From: JADJXV01 sp046328995
Lineage (GTDB): Bacteria > Bacteroidota > Ignavibacteria > Kapaibacteriales > UBA961
DNA: 64,000 bases
Direction: 5' to 3'
Assembly: GCA_046328995.1 (NCBI GenBank)
Contig: JAXLVN010000003.1
Span: 62,001-126,000 of the forward strand
The first letter of the stretch is position 1. Each line of letters opens with the position of its first letter. This document shows positions 1 through 8,372 of the stretch, piece by piece. Under the pieces are notes generated by a model. The model worked only from the letters and a program-made list of their open reading frames with translations, searched no databases and had not been told where the DNA came from. The translations under genes and the position numbers were made by a program.

Positions 1-22
1 TTGAATATTTGTGTTTTCAATT

Positions 23-595
23 TTATTGAACAGCTTTTAAGTATTTTAAATAGACTGTAAATTCCTCAGCTAGTTCGCTATGAATTATTCTTAAATCATT
101 CTTTATATTCAGGTTTTTGGGGTCCTTGATTTGTTCTTGAAGTTTTAATAATCTTGTCCATATTTCATCTAACTTCCAAATAAACCTATATCTTGATAAA
201 TTCAATTGTAATTTTGAGAACATATACATTGCTTCTTTAGAACTGGCTTTGGGTATTATAGAACCATCATTATCACGTTCAAAGTGTTCATTGAAGTCAA
301 TATCGCAAGGGTCTAAATAATCGCCTTCATCATCTGATTTGAGAATATTAACATAAGAACAACAGTAAACTAGATTTTTATAATCAGTAGCCAGTGCAGG
401 GTTCTTTGAAAATGGTTTAAAATGGTCAATATGAAAAGTATTCTTACCACCAAACCAAAAGTCGGGACAATCTGTGTAGCCACATCTCGAATTGAAATCT
501 GATGCTAGGAAAGGTTTATAGCTTCTATAACTTGCATAGGTTTTCGTGCAAGTTCTTTTAGGGCTGATTTGTCTGAAATTACTTGCCATCTTCAT
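23..595 (-). CDS. HNH endonuclease-like protein (likely effector of the cassette)
   Basis: A 190-residue protein with a readable HNH/zinc-finger core. A Cys pair (C38, C43) precedes the central motif FHIDHFKP (H55, D57, H58), and then comes YKNLVYCC with C78/C79, N83 and K86. This order (CxxxxC, then the IDH motif, then NL..CC..N..K) is that of HNH nucleases found in restriction and anti-phage systems such as PtuB of Septu. The C-terminal half (from about residue 115) is helical and charged with no recognised domain. Its first 17 bases overlap the end of the receiver gene, so the two are translationally coupled. Very AT-rich, like its two partners. Inference: the DNA- or RNA-cutting effector of a signalling-controlled defence cassette. 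An alternative is a stand-alone nuclease of unknown role. Confidence 0.8.
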   Translation of the reverse strand: MKMASNFRQISPKRTCTKTYASYRSYKPFLASDFNSRCGYTDCPDFWFGGKNTFHIDHFKPFSKNPALATDYKNLVYCCSYVNILKSDDEGDYLDPCDIDFNEHFERDNDGSIIPKASSKEAMYMFSKLQLNLSRYRFIWKLDEIWTRLLKLQEQIKDPKNLNIKNDLRIIHSELAEEFTVYLKYLKAVQ

Positions 596-1247
596 CTAGT
601 TTTTTCAATAATTGGTCCACTTTACTTAGCATATTATCAAGTTTATTAGAATTAGAAAGTGTTTTAAATTCTGGAGGAATTACACTTTTGCCATCAATAG
701 ATTTTTCTAACAAATCATCGAGTTCAATAATTCTACTTTCAACTGAAATATCAGCATTCCCATTTTTTCTTAATTCTATTAGCTCAGCTAACTCAATTTT
801 ATAATTTTCAATTCTTTTTTGGTAGTGTTCTATTTGACTTATAACTCTTTCCAAAAAACTTGCTTTTGCATTGCCCTCATCTTGTTTGTACAGTAAATTT
901 TTAACATAAACAATGTTTACATCATCACTACTATTGACAGCTTCATCATCAACTGCCGTTAAGACAAAACAAGGAAAATGATTTCGAATTGTTTGAAATT
1001 CTTCTACTAAATCAACACCATTATATTTTACAGTATACTTTATATCTGTTTTTAGTTCATTTAGCCTATAATCAGAAATTATAGCATCCGGAGAAATCTT
1101 AATGATACATTCAACCATTTCATCTAATTCACCTAATGGAAACATTGTAATTGGTTCGATCTTAGCTTTAGAAGTAGATTTTTCAACAAATTCTTCAAAG
1201 TCTTCTAGAGTTGTTTTCTCTTCATCTATAAATAATATCTTGTACAT
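579..1247 (-). CDS. Receiver-domain (response-regulator-like) protein
   Basis: A 222-residue protein whose first ~125 residues form a CheY-like receiver: an acidic cluster (D8, E9, E10) after strand 1, the presumed phospho-acceptor D59 in AIISDYRL, T97 in FVLTAVDD and K116 in VYVKN. An insertion after D59 (about residues 63-76) lengthens the usual loop. The C-terminal half (about 130-222) is a lysine/glutamate-rich helix and probable coiled coil, not a recognised DNA-binding domain. That argues against a classical transcription factor and for signalling by protein contact. It starts 4 bp after the stop of the two-ATPase protein and overlaps the HNH gene by 17 bp, so all three are probably one transcript. 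Inference: it carries the phosphate signal from the kinase-like protein to the nuclease. Confidence 0.82.
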   Translation of the reverse strand: MYKILFIDEEKTTLEDFEEFVEKSTSKAKIEPITMFPLGELDEMVECIIKISPDAIISDYRLNELKTDIKYTVKYNGVDLVEEFQTIRNHFPCFVLTAVDDEAVNSSDDVNIVYVKNLLYKQDEGNAKASFLERVISQIEHYQKRIENYKIELAELIELRKNGNADISVESRIIELDDLLEKSIDGKSVIPPEFKTLSNSNKLDNMLSKVDQLLKKLDEDGK

Positions 1248-1251
1248 AAAC

Positions 1252-3855
1252 CTATCTTTTATATTTAATTGGAAATGTAATTTTTAAGCCAAACCCAGTT
1301 TCAGGATATAATAAAATTGCCTTTCCATCATTTTCTTCAACAATTGATTTTACCAACCACATACCGAGGCCAGTTCCTTCTTCCTCGCCAGTTTGTTTAT
1401 TCCTTTTGGTAGTAAAGAGAGGCTCAAATATTTTTTCTGGTTCAGTAATGTCCGAAGATAGCCCTGGGCCATTATCGTGATAATCAATAACTATTTCTTT
1501 TGAATTACTCGAAACTTTGATATTAATAACTCGTTCACGCTCTTCTTTTGAAATGATGAAAGCATCAATCGAATTAATTAAAATATTATTGAAAATACTA
1601 TCAATATCTATTTCAAAAACTCTTAAATCTAATTCTTCAATCTCATCAATATCCAGTAATATTCCTCTATCTTCTAATACCGTATTCCAATCATTTTTTA
1701 GGTTTTCAAAATATGGTTTCAAAAATAATTGTTTTCGTTTTCTTTTGTCTTTTCTTGTGGCACCTAATGAAAAATTCAACCAATTCTGAAGTTTGATGTC
1801 TTGCTTTCTTATTCGTTCTAACTGTTTATAGGGGTTTTTACTATCTTTTACTTCTAAGTATTCATCTTCTGATATTTTTTCAAGCATTAATTCTTTTAGT
1901 TTATCAGTTCTTGATGCTAAAACGTCATTCAATTTACTTAGGTCGTGACTAAATGATGCTAAGACAATTCCGCTACTTGCAAGCCCTCGTAAAACTTTTT
2001 GCTCCTCTTTTAGTTTTTCAATTTCCTCTTCTTTTCTATCTAATTCGTTGGCTAAAATTTCTTTTTCTTTATCTGATTCAGACTCTTGCTCATTCTGGTT
2101 ATTTTCAGTTGAATTGCCAGAAGTAGATTCTTTTTTTGCCCTACTTTTTGCTAAAATTTCATTTTTTAACTTAATTGCTTTTTCTCTATCCCGCTCAGGG
2201 CCATAAAGAAATTCATCATATTCAGACATTTCTCTGGCAATGTAAGCTCTATCTTTTTCAAATTCAGCAATGATTTCTGTTATCAATAATGAGAATATTC
2301 GAAAAATTCTATTTTCTTGTAAACCTTCACGACTCGATTTGTCCTCAAAGTTTACGTTAGTTAGTCTAGATATATTTATTGCTCCGGCTACATTATCGGG
2401 TTCAACTCGATAACCGCCTTCTTTTTTCGCCACACTTGCTGGACTCTGTGATTTTCTGCTACCTAGCCCCAACCAGTCGAATGCAACATTTTTGACTTCA
2501 CCATATGGTCTTACTCTGAAATTATCCCGTACAAGCTTAATTCCTCCAAATTTGTTAAGCCAATCTTTTCTGTTGTTTGCCATAAAATCCCTATTGAAAA
2601 ACTTTTTAGCATCAATAGAATTAGATTGTCTTTTTAGAAAGTAAAATGAGAAGTTAAAGAGGCCAATATTATTGAAAGTGTTATTCTCATCTATATCTTT
2701 AAAGCCTTTTAATAATTCAGAAAACGTAGTCTCTTTTTCCCAATATCCTTTCAGGAAATCACTTTTTCTGTAATTATCTTTTTGCATTGCAGGTCGTTCA
2801 AAAAAAGCATTTGGAATTAATTCAATATTGTATTCATTCCTATAAATCTTAATTTTTACATTTTGATTTTCATCTGCGATTGCAACAAGTTTGTAATCGA
2901 AATCGTCACAAACCGAACCCAAAATCTCACCATATTTATTTGGTGTAAGCGAACTAAATACAAATATTTCAAAGCCACCCGCTTCTTTGGGTGGCACTAA
3001 TACTTCTAAGTCAGAAAATACTTGTTCAACAAGAAAGTCTTCCCAATTGTCTCTTAGTTCGGTAATTTTTAAAATTGTACCATACTTAAATTCCTTTTCA
3101 GATTCAATTTTATTCAAATCCGATTCGGATAGCTTTTTTAGAACCTCTTCTTTAATGGAAGTTGTTTGAAGCCCAGTTAAAATTGCACCTACCTTATCGA
3201 TGGTTTTAAATTCGCCTTCGAAATCTTCCCAATTTACAACCCAATTGTAACCAGTATTGTTGGTAATATTTCCATTAATATCAGTGTCAGGTTTGTGTAT
3301 TTCCGGTGAAGGATTAAATACTGTTGTCATTTCACATTTGCTACCCAATTTGTCTAATGCAAATCTTCCAATTCCCTTTGCACCAGATTTTACCCTGCCC
3401 TGTTTTGTAAAAACATCATTTGCTTTGTTATCAGTCCCAATTGTCATCCAATGATCACGAATAATATTCTGAGTCATTCCCTCCCCAAAGTCAATTATAT
3501 AGAGTGATGAAAATTTAGAAATTGAATTTTTAAATATATTTCGTTTCTCTTCTGATATTTCTGTTTTCAAAATGTATTTCTCATCATTTTCATCTTTTGA
3601 ATACATTTCCTCCATAGATTTAACAGTTATTCCTAGTTCAAGTAATCTTTTGAAATGTGTTTCATCTATTTCTGGAAGCAAAGTTGAAAATTTATTATCG
3701 AAGTATACTATACAAACTTTGCTATCGGCATCATAAGCATTTTTCACAAGTTCGATAATTGCACCTTTTGAAGTAGCAACATTTTCCCTGCCGATAAGTC
3801 TGGCTGTTCTAGCTGAGACCTTAAATGGAATGATGTTTTTACTTTCTTCTCCCAT
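1252..3855 (-). CDS. Dual GHKL-ATPase protein: Hsp90/MORC-like N-terminus plus histidine-kinase-like C-terminus
   Basis: An 867-residue protein with two separate Bergerat-fold ATPase modules. The N-terminal one has an N-box with E35, N39 and D42 (ELVKNAYDAD), a G1 motif DFGEGM at 122-127 and a G2-like SGAKGIGRFALDKLG near 157-171, as in Hsp90/MutL/MORC ATPases. A glutamate/lysine-rich coiled coil (about 570-630) leads to an H-box-like segment with H637 in FSHDLSKL. A second ATPase follows, with an N-box NNILINSIDAF, G1 DNGPGLSS and G2 GTGLGMW at 827-832, as in sensor kinases. No membrane segment is seen, so it should be a cytoplasmic sensor. First gene of a tight minus-strand trio with a receiver and an HNH nuclease. 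Inference: the N-terminal ATPase senses a nucleic-acid or protein trigger and the kinase half relays it. Related proteins are often annotated only as 'ATP-binding protein'. Confidence 0.82.
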   Translation of the reverse strand: MGEESKNIIPFKVSARTARLIGRENVATSKGAIIELVKNAYDADSKVCIVYFDNKFSTLLPEIDETHFKRLLELGITVKSMEEMYSKDENDEKYILKTEISEEKRNIFKNSISKFSSLYIIDFGEGMTQNIIRDHWMTIGTDNKANDVFTKQGRVKSGAKGIGRFALDKLGSKCEMTTVFNPSPEIHKPDTDINGNITNNTGYNWVVNWEDFEGEFKTIDKVGAILTGLQTTSIKEEVLKKLSESDLNKIESEKEFKYGTILKITELRDNWEDFLVEQVFSDLEVLVPPKEAGGFEIFVFSSLTPNKYGEILGSVCDDFDYKLVAIADENQNVKIKIYRNEYNIELIPNAFFERPAMQKDNYRKSDFLKGYWEKETTFSELLKGFKDIDENNTFNNIGLFNFSFYFLKRQSNSIDAKKFFNRDFMANNRKDWLNKFGGIKLVRDNFRVRPYGEVKNVAFDWLGLGSRKSQSPASVAKKEGGYRVEPDNVAGAINISRLTNVNFEDKSSREGLQENRIFRIFSLLITEIIAEFEKDRAYIAREMSEYDEFLYGPERDREKAIKLKNEILAKSRAKKESTSGNSTENNQNEQESESDKEKEILANELDRKEEEIEKLKEEQKVLRGLASSGIVLASFSHDLSKLNDVLASRTDKLKELMLEKISEDEYLEVKDSKNPYKQLERIRKQDIKLQNWLNFSLGATRKDKRKRKQLFLKPYFENLKNDWNTVLEDRGILLDIDEIEELDLRVFEIDIDSIFNNILINSIDAFIISKEERERVINIKVSSNSKEIVIDYHDNGPGLSSDITEPEKIFEPLFTTKRNKQTGEEEGTGLGMWLVKSIVEENDGKAILLYPETGFGLKITFPIKYKR

Positions 3856-4513
3856 TTTTTATACATTAAAAAGGTTGGTAAGTTTAACTTCGAGTAATAC
3901 TGAAATTTATGCAAAAGTCTTTATTTGCGGATGTACATCATTAGTACGCCAACTACAGATGGTCGCTTCATTTTTATTAAGCTGTTCCGCTATAACCATT
4001 TGCTACTTTGGCTTTTCACAGATAACACAACTTTTATTCTATGTTTGACTTTTTTATATCATAAAGTTTGTACAAGGTGCAAAGATATTGATTTTATTTC
4101 AAATAACGCTCTGAGTGGTGGGTGGGCTCTGGGAGCGGTTGGGCAAAATTAAATGTGGTGTTTTTGTGTCGGCAAGTGCGTTGTCAAAACACCTCTTTTA
4201 ATTTTGCGAAGAGTTGGTATTTACTTCCTCTGTTCCTGTCGGTTTGTTGTCGGTTGTGCCGTCTTTTAGGGTGAGTGCTAACATCCGAATAAACGCCAAT
4301 CTATCATCCATACAGCACAAAAACATTCTTTTATCCCACCATAGTACTAGTATAAAAGCCATATCCTTACAGATACCACCTTATCTCCGTCGTAAAAATA
4401 AGCCCCACCCACGACATAACCAAACTAATTTACCATCCCTTTCGTAGCCCCGCCCGAAAGGGAAAACTTTGAATCTTCCCCTCTCTTTCGGAAGCACTTG
4501 CCGCAATAAACGC
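3856..4513. other. Non-coding gap upstream of the cassette
   Basis: About 660 bp with no convincing gene. The cassette promoter must lie here, just right of the start codon at 3855, but I cannot place a reliable -35/-10 pair. The stretch contains the strong hairpin described at 4143-4207 and a short attC-like pair of half-sites at 4105-4144. The remainder, up to the terminator-like hairpin at 4514, has no recognised signal. It marks the change from the AT-rich cassette to GC-richer sequence. Confidence 0.6.
4105..4207. repeat. Long imperfect hairpin next to an attC-like core pair
   Basis: The arms 4143-4164 and 4186-4207 are complementary over 20 of 22 positions around a 21-nt loop. The left arm begins GCAAAATTAAA and the right arm ends TTTAATTTTGC. 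Immediately upstream, AACGCTC (4105-4111) pairs with GAGCGGTT (4133-4140), and GTTGGGC (4138-4144) fits the integron core consensus GTTRRRY. The palindrome is read directly. Calling it an integron attC relic is only inference, since the left core does not fit RYYYAAC well and no integrase is in the window. It could equally be a structured RNA or an inactive mobile-element end. Confidence 0.5.
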
Positions 4514-4550
4514 CAACAGCCCGTGAGTTCATCACGGGCTGTTGAGTTTT
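4514..4550 (+). terminator. Terminator-like hairpin
   Basis: A perfect 13-bp stem, CAACAGCCCGTGA with its complement, around a 5-nt loop (4527-4531), followed by AGTTTTCT. It fits a Rho-independent terminator for plus-strand transcription, but no plus-strand gene ends just upstream. Read the other way it could end the leftward fibronectin-III gene, though the T-tract would then be poor. Confidence 0.45.
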
Positions 4551-4559
4551 CTGATTCTT

Positions 4560-4717
4560 CCGAGAGTATTGCGTCTTCGCGATGCCCTCTAGGTTTTTGG
4601 GGAGTGCTGTTTCTTTCTGAGAGTATCACTTCGGCGTGATGCTCTCCGTGGTCCGGCTGATGTGCTCATCATTGATCGGCTTGTTCATTGAGAGCATCGC
4701 TACGAAGCGATACTCTC
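4560..4717. repeat. Three palindromic repeats of the GAGAGTATCGC family
   Basis: Copies at 4560-4589, 4619-4648 and 4690-4717, each an imperfect palindrome built on GAGAGTAT(C/T)..C....CG.GATGC(C/T)CTC. The second has compensating changes in both arms (CAC...GTG), so the stem rather than the bases is conserved. The same family occurs at 58357-58388 and in inverted form at 58461-58477 + 60466-60480, where a group II intron splits it. These copies lie just downstream of the fibronectin-III gene and may act as its terminator. Confidence 0.75.
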
Positions 4718-4737
4718 AAAAGGAGACGGAGAAGCGC

Positions 4738-5664
4738 TTAGGCGGCAAGCTTGCGTTCGAAGACCTCGGAATACTCTCCGAAGCCGGTGGAATTGCGTCC
4801 GCGGACTTTATAGAGGATGACTCCTTCGAACTCCGCAGGAACAGATACGGAGGTCGTCGTTGCCGTAAGATCGGTTTGCCATGTCTCGCCATTATTTTTG
4901 GAAAGCGCGATATTATAGCTGGTAGCATTATTAATGGCGTCCCATTCGAGGGTATTGGTGACAGCGTCAAAGCGGAGATTGGCGGGTGTCCCGCGAACGC
5001 CGACGGCGCCGGGTGAACCGTAGATAATATAGCTATTGTACTTGGCGGGATTGGTATCAGCAAAAGTGGCCTTGCCGATATTGCAGAGGCGGACGAGTTC
5101 TTTATAGAGAGTATTGGCAGCGATGAGACGTTTGGGCTTGGACTCTGCACGGTCGCGGTCAATCTGGGAGATAGCGGTAATGGCGGAAATGAAATCGGTA
5201 ATCCGGGCTTGAATACTCGCCGTTACCTCCTCCACATCACCCTCCGGTGTGAGAGCTTCGATATCTTCCCGGGCAATCTGTAATGCATTTTCAACGATGC
5301 TGAGCAAATCTCCATCATCCGCTAGCTTCATTTCACTGAACGAGTATTGCCTGATATGCGGTGATTGCAAGCCGAATGCATTTGTTGCCATCGACTGAAG
5401 CGTTTTTACTTCCTTGATGAGCGTCTTGCGGGCAGCATCCCGTGCAAGTATCAGCTCTTTGTGCTTCACGGCGTAATACTTGTCCGTCTTGGTGTTCTTT
5501 AACGCCGTGATGAGGTCCGAAAATGCGGTTAGCGTGTCGGCAGTTACTTTCCGCTTCGCCAATTCGGGCATATCGGTAGTAAGTGCTGCAAGCAGTTCTA
5601 CTGCTTTAAGTTGTAATTCGCCATCAGAGAATGAATAATCTCTGGATTCTTCATTAGTACTCAT
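4738..5664 (-). CDS. Helical protein with C-terminal fibronectin type III domain
   Basis: A 308-residue protein. Residues 1 to ~200 are helical and charged with no recognised family; residues ~210-305 look like one fibronectin type III domain (LRFDAVTNTLEWDAINNATS near its start, YKVRGRNSTGFGEYSE near its end). There is no signal peptide, so it seems cytosolic or exported by an unrecognised route. It stands alone between repeat blocks, with its start about 245 bp from the 121-bp repeats. The N-terminal half with repeated metal-independent helices resembles hypothetical proteins, often annotated as fibronectin type III proteins, in related bacteria. Function unknown; a protein- or carbohydrate-contact role for the Fn3 domain is only a family expectation. 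Confidence 0.8.
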   Translation of the reverse strand: MSTNEESRDYSFSDGELQLKAVELLAALTTDMPELAKRKVTADTLTAFSDLITALKNTKTDKYYAVKHKELILARDAARKTLIKEVKTLQSMATNAFGLQSPHIRQYSFSEMKLADDGDLLSIVENALQIAREDIEALTPEGDVEEVTASIQARITDFISAITAISQIDRDRAESKPKRLIAANTLYKELVRLCNIGKATFADTNPAKYNSYIIYGSPGAVGVRGTPANLRFDAVTNTLEWDAINNATSYNIALSKNNGETWQTDLTATTTSVSVPAEFEGVILYKVRGRNSTGFGEYSEVFERKLAA

Positions 5665-5908
5665 TCTGAGCTCCTAATAGTTTGTAAAAAATGAACTGTA
5701 AAAATAAAAGACCGACCGACATTTGTACAACGTGATGTACCTGCACGTGATGGAGTGCAGGCGAGGACAGGCAGTGGTTCGAAGTGCATTCAGCGTGACG
5801 AACTCTTCGAGTGTCCTTTTGCATGAGCCGTAAAGTAAGGTGTTCATCAAGCGGCTGTGCATGCACAAAAACACACGACGGGGATTACTGTCGCAGGCGG
5901 ATGGAAGG

Positions 5909-6279
5909 TGAGACGCAAAATTTTGCGTCTCTACAAAGGTGATATTTCCCGTCCGGTGGTTTTTTACCAACCGACCGTCACTACATACCTTTGAAACGTT
6001 CTGCATCCAGTAGAGACGCAAAATTTTGCGTCTCTACAAAATTTTGCGTCTCTACAAATGTGATATTTCCCGTCCGGTCGTTTTTTACCAACCGACCGTC
6101 ACTACATACCTTTAAAACGTTCTGCATCCTGTAGAGACGCAAAATTTTGCGTCTCTACAAAATTTTGCGTCTCTACAAATGTGATATTTCCCGTCCGGTG
6201 GTTTTTTACCAACCGCCCGTCACTACATACCTTTAAAACGTCCTGCATCCTGTAGAGACGCAAAATTTTGCGTCTCTAC
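5909..6279. repeat. 121-bp tandem repeat carrying GTAGAGACG palindromes
   Basis: A unit of exactly 121 bp recurs at 5939, 6060 and 6181. Each unit carries GTGATATTTCCCGTCCGG, a segment with TTTTTTACCAACCG, and a perfect 28-bp palindrome GTAGAGACG-CAAAATTTTG-CGTCTCTAC (6010-6037, 6131-6158, 6252-6279), with a shorter copy at 5909-5934. A half palindrome follows two of the copies. The same stem with a different centre is found inside the cyclase gene at 47660-47687. Non-coding. Confidence 0.9.
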
Positions 6280-6577
6280 TTTTGCGTCGTCCGACGGTGC
6301 TCTGCTCGCCGTCCGAACGTACTTTTGCGTCGTCCGACGGTACTATGCTCATCGTCCGAACGTACTTTTGAGTCGTCCGACGGCGCTCAACTAGTCGTCC
6401 GAACGTACTTTTGAGTCGTCCGACGGTGCTATGGTCGTCGTCCGAACGTACTTTTGGGTCGTCCGACGGTGCTCTGCCAGTCGTCCGAACGTACTTTTGG
6501 GTCGTCCGACGGTGCTATGGTCGTCGTCCGAATGTACTCTTACGTCGTCCGACGATGCAGGGGAGTCATTCAACGCA
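6278..6577. repeat. 43-bp direct repeats, seven copies
   Basis: Copies begin at 6278, 6321, 6364, 6407, 6450, 6493 and 6535, a period of 43 bp. Conserved parts are ACTTTTG.GTCGTCCGACGG and CGTCCGAACGT, which are themselves imperfect inverted repeats; about 12 bases between them vary (for example CTCTGCTCGC, CTATGCTCAT, CTCAACTAGT). The array abuts the last GTAGAGACG palindrome. The variable parts are too short for CRISPR spacers and no cas gene is near. Non-coding as far as can be seen. Confidence 0.88.
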
Positions 6578-6707
6578 CACTCATCGCCGGATAAACGGCA
6601 CTGCAGGACTCAATAATGATAGGATTACAGCTACCTGCTGTGCACAGTGCATCTTCTGGTAGAGTTCTGTACATGCAGGCGGGAAGTAGATTGGTGTCCG
6701 GCGGTTG

Positions 6708-7475
6708 TCAGGCGGTGTACTTCGCGAAATGATAGAGCGATATCCCTGCTGCGACGGCTACATTGAGCGACTCTGCCGCGCCAATGGCGGGGATGATGTA
6801 TTCTCCGGTGAGGAGCGCTTGAATTGCCGGAGAAATGCCATGCGATTCACTGCCGAAGACGAGAGCAAAGCGCTGCTGTGGTGGACGTACTTCATGGAGG
6901 GGTGTGCTGGCAGCAAGAGATGCACCGTAGAATGTATAGTCCGTCAGATGGTCGCGAAGATATGCGATGGCATTGTCCGGCTGCAGGATGGAGGTGCGGA
7001 AGACCGAACCCATCGTCGCGCGGACAGTCTTGGGATGATAGCGGTGCGCCGAGGCGCCGCAGAGGAGGATAGAGTGGAAGCCGAACCACTCAGCGGTGCG
7101 AATAATCGTGCCGACATTGCCCGGGTCGGCAATTCCGTCGAGGATGATGAGACGTTCGGGTGGTACCGTGGGTGCTGCCGGATAGCGCGCAACGGCAAGA
7201 ATACCCTGCGGGGTTTGCGTGTCGGATATTTGCCGGAAGCTGCGCTCGTCGGTAGTGAAGACAGGTATGCGGCGGTTGGAGAATTCGGTGGCAAGATTCA
7301 GCAGTGGAGTGGGGATAGGAGTACGAACGACGACCGATTCCACACTCAACGTGCTGGTTAGAAGCTCCCGACAGAGTTTTTCGCCCTCGACGGTGAAGCA
7401 CTCCTCTTCATCTCGGGTATGATTGTCGTGCAGCGAACGAATGTATTTATGAAGGTTATGAGATAGTTGCATCAA
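6708..7475 (-). CDS. TrmH/SpoU-family RNA 2'-O-ribose methyltransferase
   Basis: A 255-residue SPOUT enzyme that uses S-adenosylmethionine to methylate a ribose 2'-OH in rRNA or tRNA. All three SpoU motifs are visible: DPGNVGTIIRTAEWFG (about residues 112-128), ALVFGSESHGI (about 203-213) and IPAIGAAESLNVAVAAGISL (about 228-247). An N-terminal substrate-binding domain (HTRDEEECFTVEGEKLCREL) matches the RlmB/TrmH group. The length is usual for the family. It is transcribed leftward toward the repeat block and diverges from the fatty-acid hydroxylase at 7662. Which base it methylates cannot be told from the sequence, so no symbol is given. Confidence 0.92.
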   Translation of the reverse strand: MMQLSHNLHKYIRSLHDNHTRDEEECFTVEGEKLCRELLTSTLSVESVVVRTPIPTPLLNLATEFSNRRIPVFTTDERSFRQISDTQTPQGILAVARYPAAPTVPPERLIILDGIADPGNVGTIIRTAEWFGFHSILLCGASAHRYHPKTVRATMGSVFRTSILQPDNAIAYLRDHLTDYTFYGASLAASTPLHEVRPPQQRFALVFGSESHGISPAIQALLTGEYIIPAIGAAESLNVAVAAGISLYHFAKYTA

Positions 7476-7661
7476 CGAGTACGATTCTCACCAACGCCGG
7501 GTGAGGATGAATGAAGGGCAGGAATGAATGTTATTATGCAGTAAAAATAAAACTTTCTACGGAGAAAATCGGGGTTTTCCTGCGAGATTGTTTGCTCAAA
7601 ACCAATCTTCCTTGTAATTTGCCATTAAATCAAGCGCAGAAAACCCTACTATGAGCACAAC

Positions 7662-8315
7662 GTGGCCAAGTTTGTATCCAATAAAGACGAGTCTGTCCGG
7701 CTCTTTAAAAATCCGGTATTGGAGTATTTTTCCCACATCCATCCGCTCACGCCTGTTGTTTTTTATACGCCGGTGATTGTGTATTTCGCCTGGCAAGGTG
7801 TGGCGAATACATCGGTGTTGATGACGCTCCTGTTTTTTGTCGTGGGTGTGTTTTTGTGGACAATTCTCGAATACACGCTCCATCGGTTTGTGTTTCATTA
7901 CGAACCGAAAACGGCGTGGGGGAAATATATTCATTTCCTCTCGCATGGAATTCATCATGATTATCCGAAAGATTCGACACGTTTGGTGATGCCGCTCTTG
8001 GTAAGTGTACCGATTGGGATTGTGACATTTGCGCTTTTCTACTCGGTGTTTGGGGTGAATTACAGTGCGGCGTATGCGGGAATTGTGTTTGGGTATGTGA
8101 GTTATGATTCGATTCATTATGCTACCCATCATTTCCATCTCAAGGGGCGCGTGGGGAAATTCCTGAAGACTTATCATTTACGGCATCATTATTCCGATGA
8201 TCATTCGGCGTATGGGGTGTCGAATCCTTTGTGGGATTATGTGTTCGGTACCACACCAAAACGCAGCGATGGGAATCAGGGTGGTACGATAGGTGGGACA
8301 AAAGAGACGGTGTGA
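7662..8315 (+). CDS. Fatty acid hydroxylase / sterol desaturase superfamily membrane protein
   Basis: A 217-residue integral membrane di-iron oxygenase. The histidine clusters are readable in order: HRFVFH, HGIHHDYP, then HYATHHFH and YHLRHHYSD. This is the eight-histidine pattern of the fatty-acid 2-hydroxylase / sterol desaturase superfamily. Four hydrophobic segments (about residues 33-50, 55-75, 111-130 and 133-150) flank the histidine motifs. The likely reaction is O2-dependent hydroxylation of an acyl chain, perhaps of membrane sphingolipid-like or sulfonolipid-like species known from this phylum, which is inference. It is divergent from the methyltransferase and followed by nuoC 57 bp downstream. 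Confidence 0.88.
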   Translation: MAKFVSNKDESVRLFKNPVLEYFSHIHPLTPVVFYTPVIVYFAWQGVANTSVLMTLLFFVVGVFLWTILEYTLHRFVFHYEPKTAWGKYIHFLSHGIHHDYPKDSTRLVMPLLVSVPIGIVTFALFYSVFGVNYSAAYAGIVFGYVSYDSIHYATHHFHLKGRVGKFLKTYHLRHHYSDDHSAYGVSNPLWDYVFGTTPKRSDGNQGGTIGGTKETV

Positions 8316-8372
8316 ACCCCTTCTTTAACGATTATTATACGATTATTTATTCATAAGATAAAGTACAAAGCC

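Noticed and set aside
4105..4207. Retron msr/msd or integron cassette
   Set aside because: No reverse transcriptase or integrase is nearby and the left core site is off consensus; kept only as a hairpin of unknown origin.
4716..5162. Proline/serine-rich minus-strand frame inside the Fn3 gene
   Set aside because: Out-of-frame shadow of the fibronectin-III protein gene on the same strand; composition is typical of a GC-rich alternative frame.
6278..6577. Possible CRISPR array
   Set aside because: The repeat is 43 bp in period with only ~12 variable bases, so no true spacers, and no cas gene is nearby.
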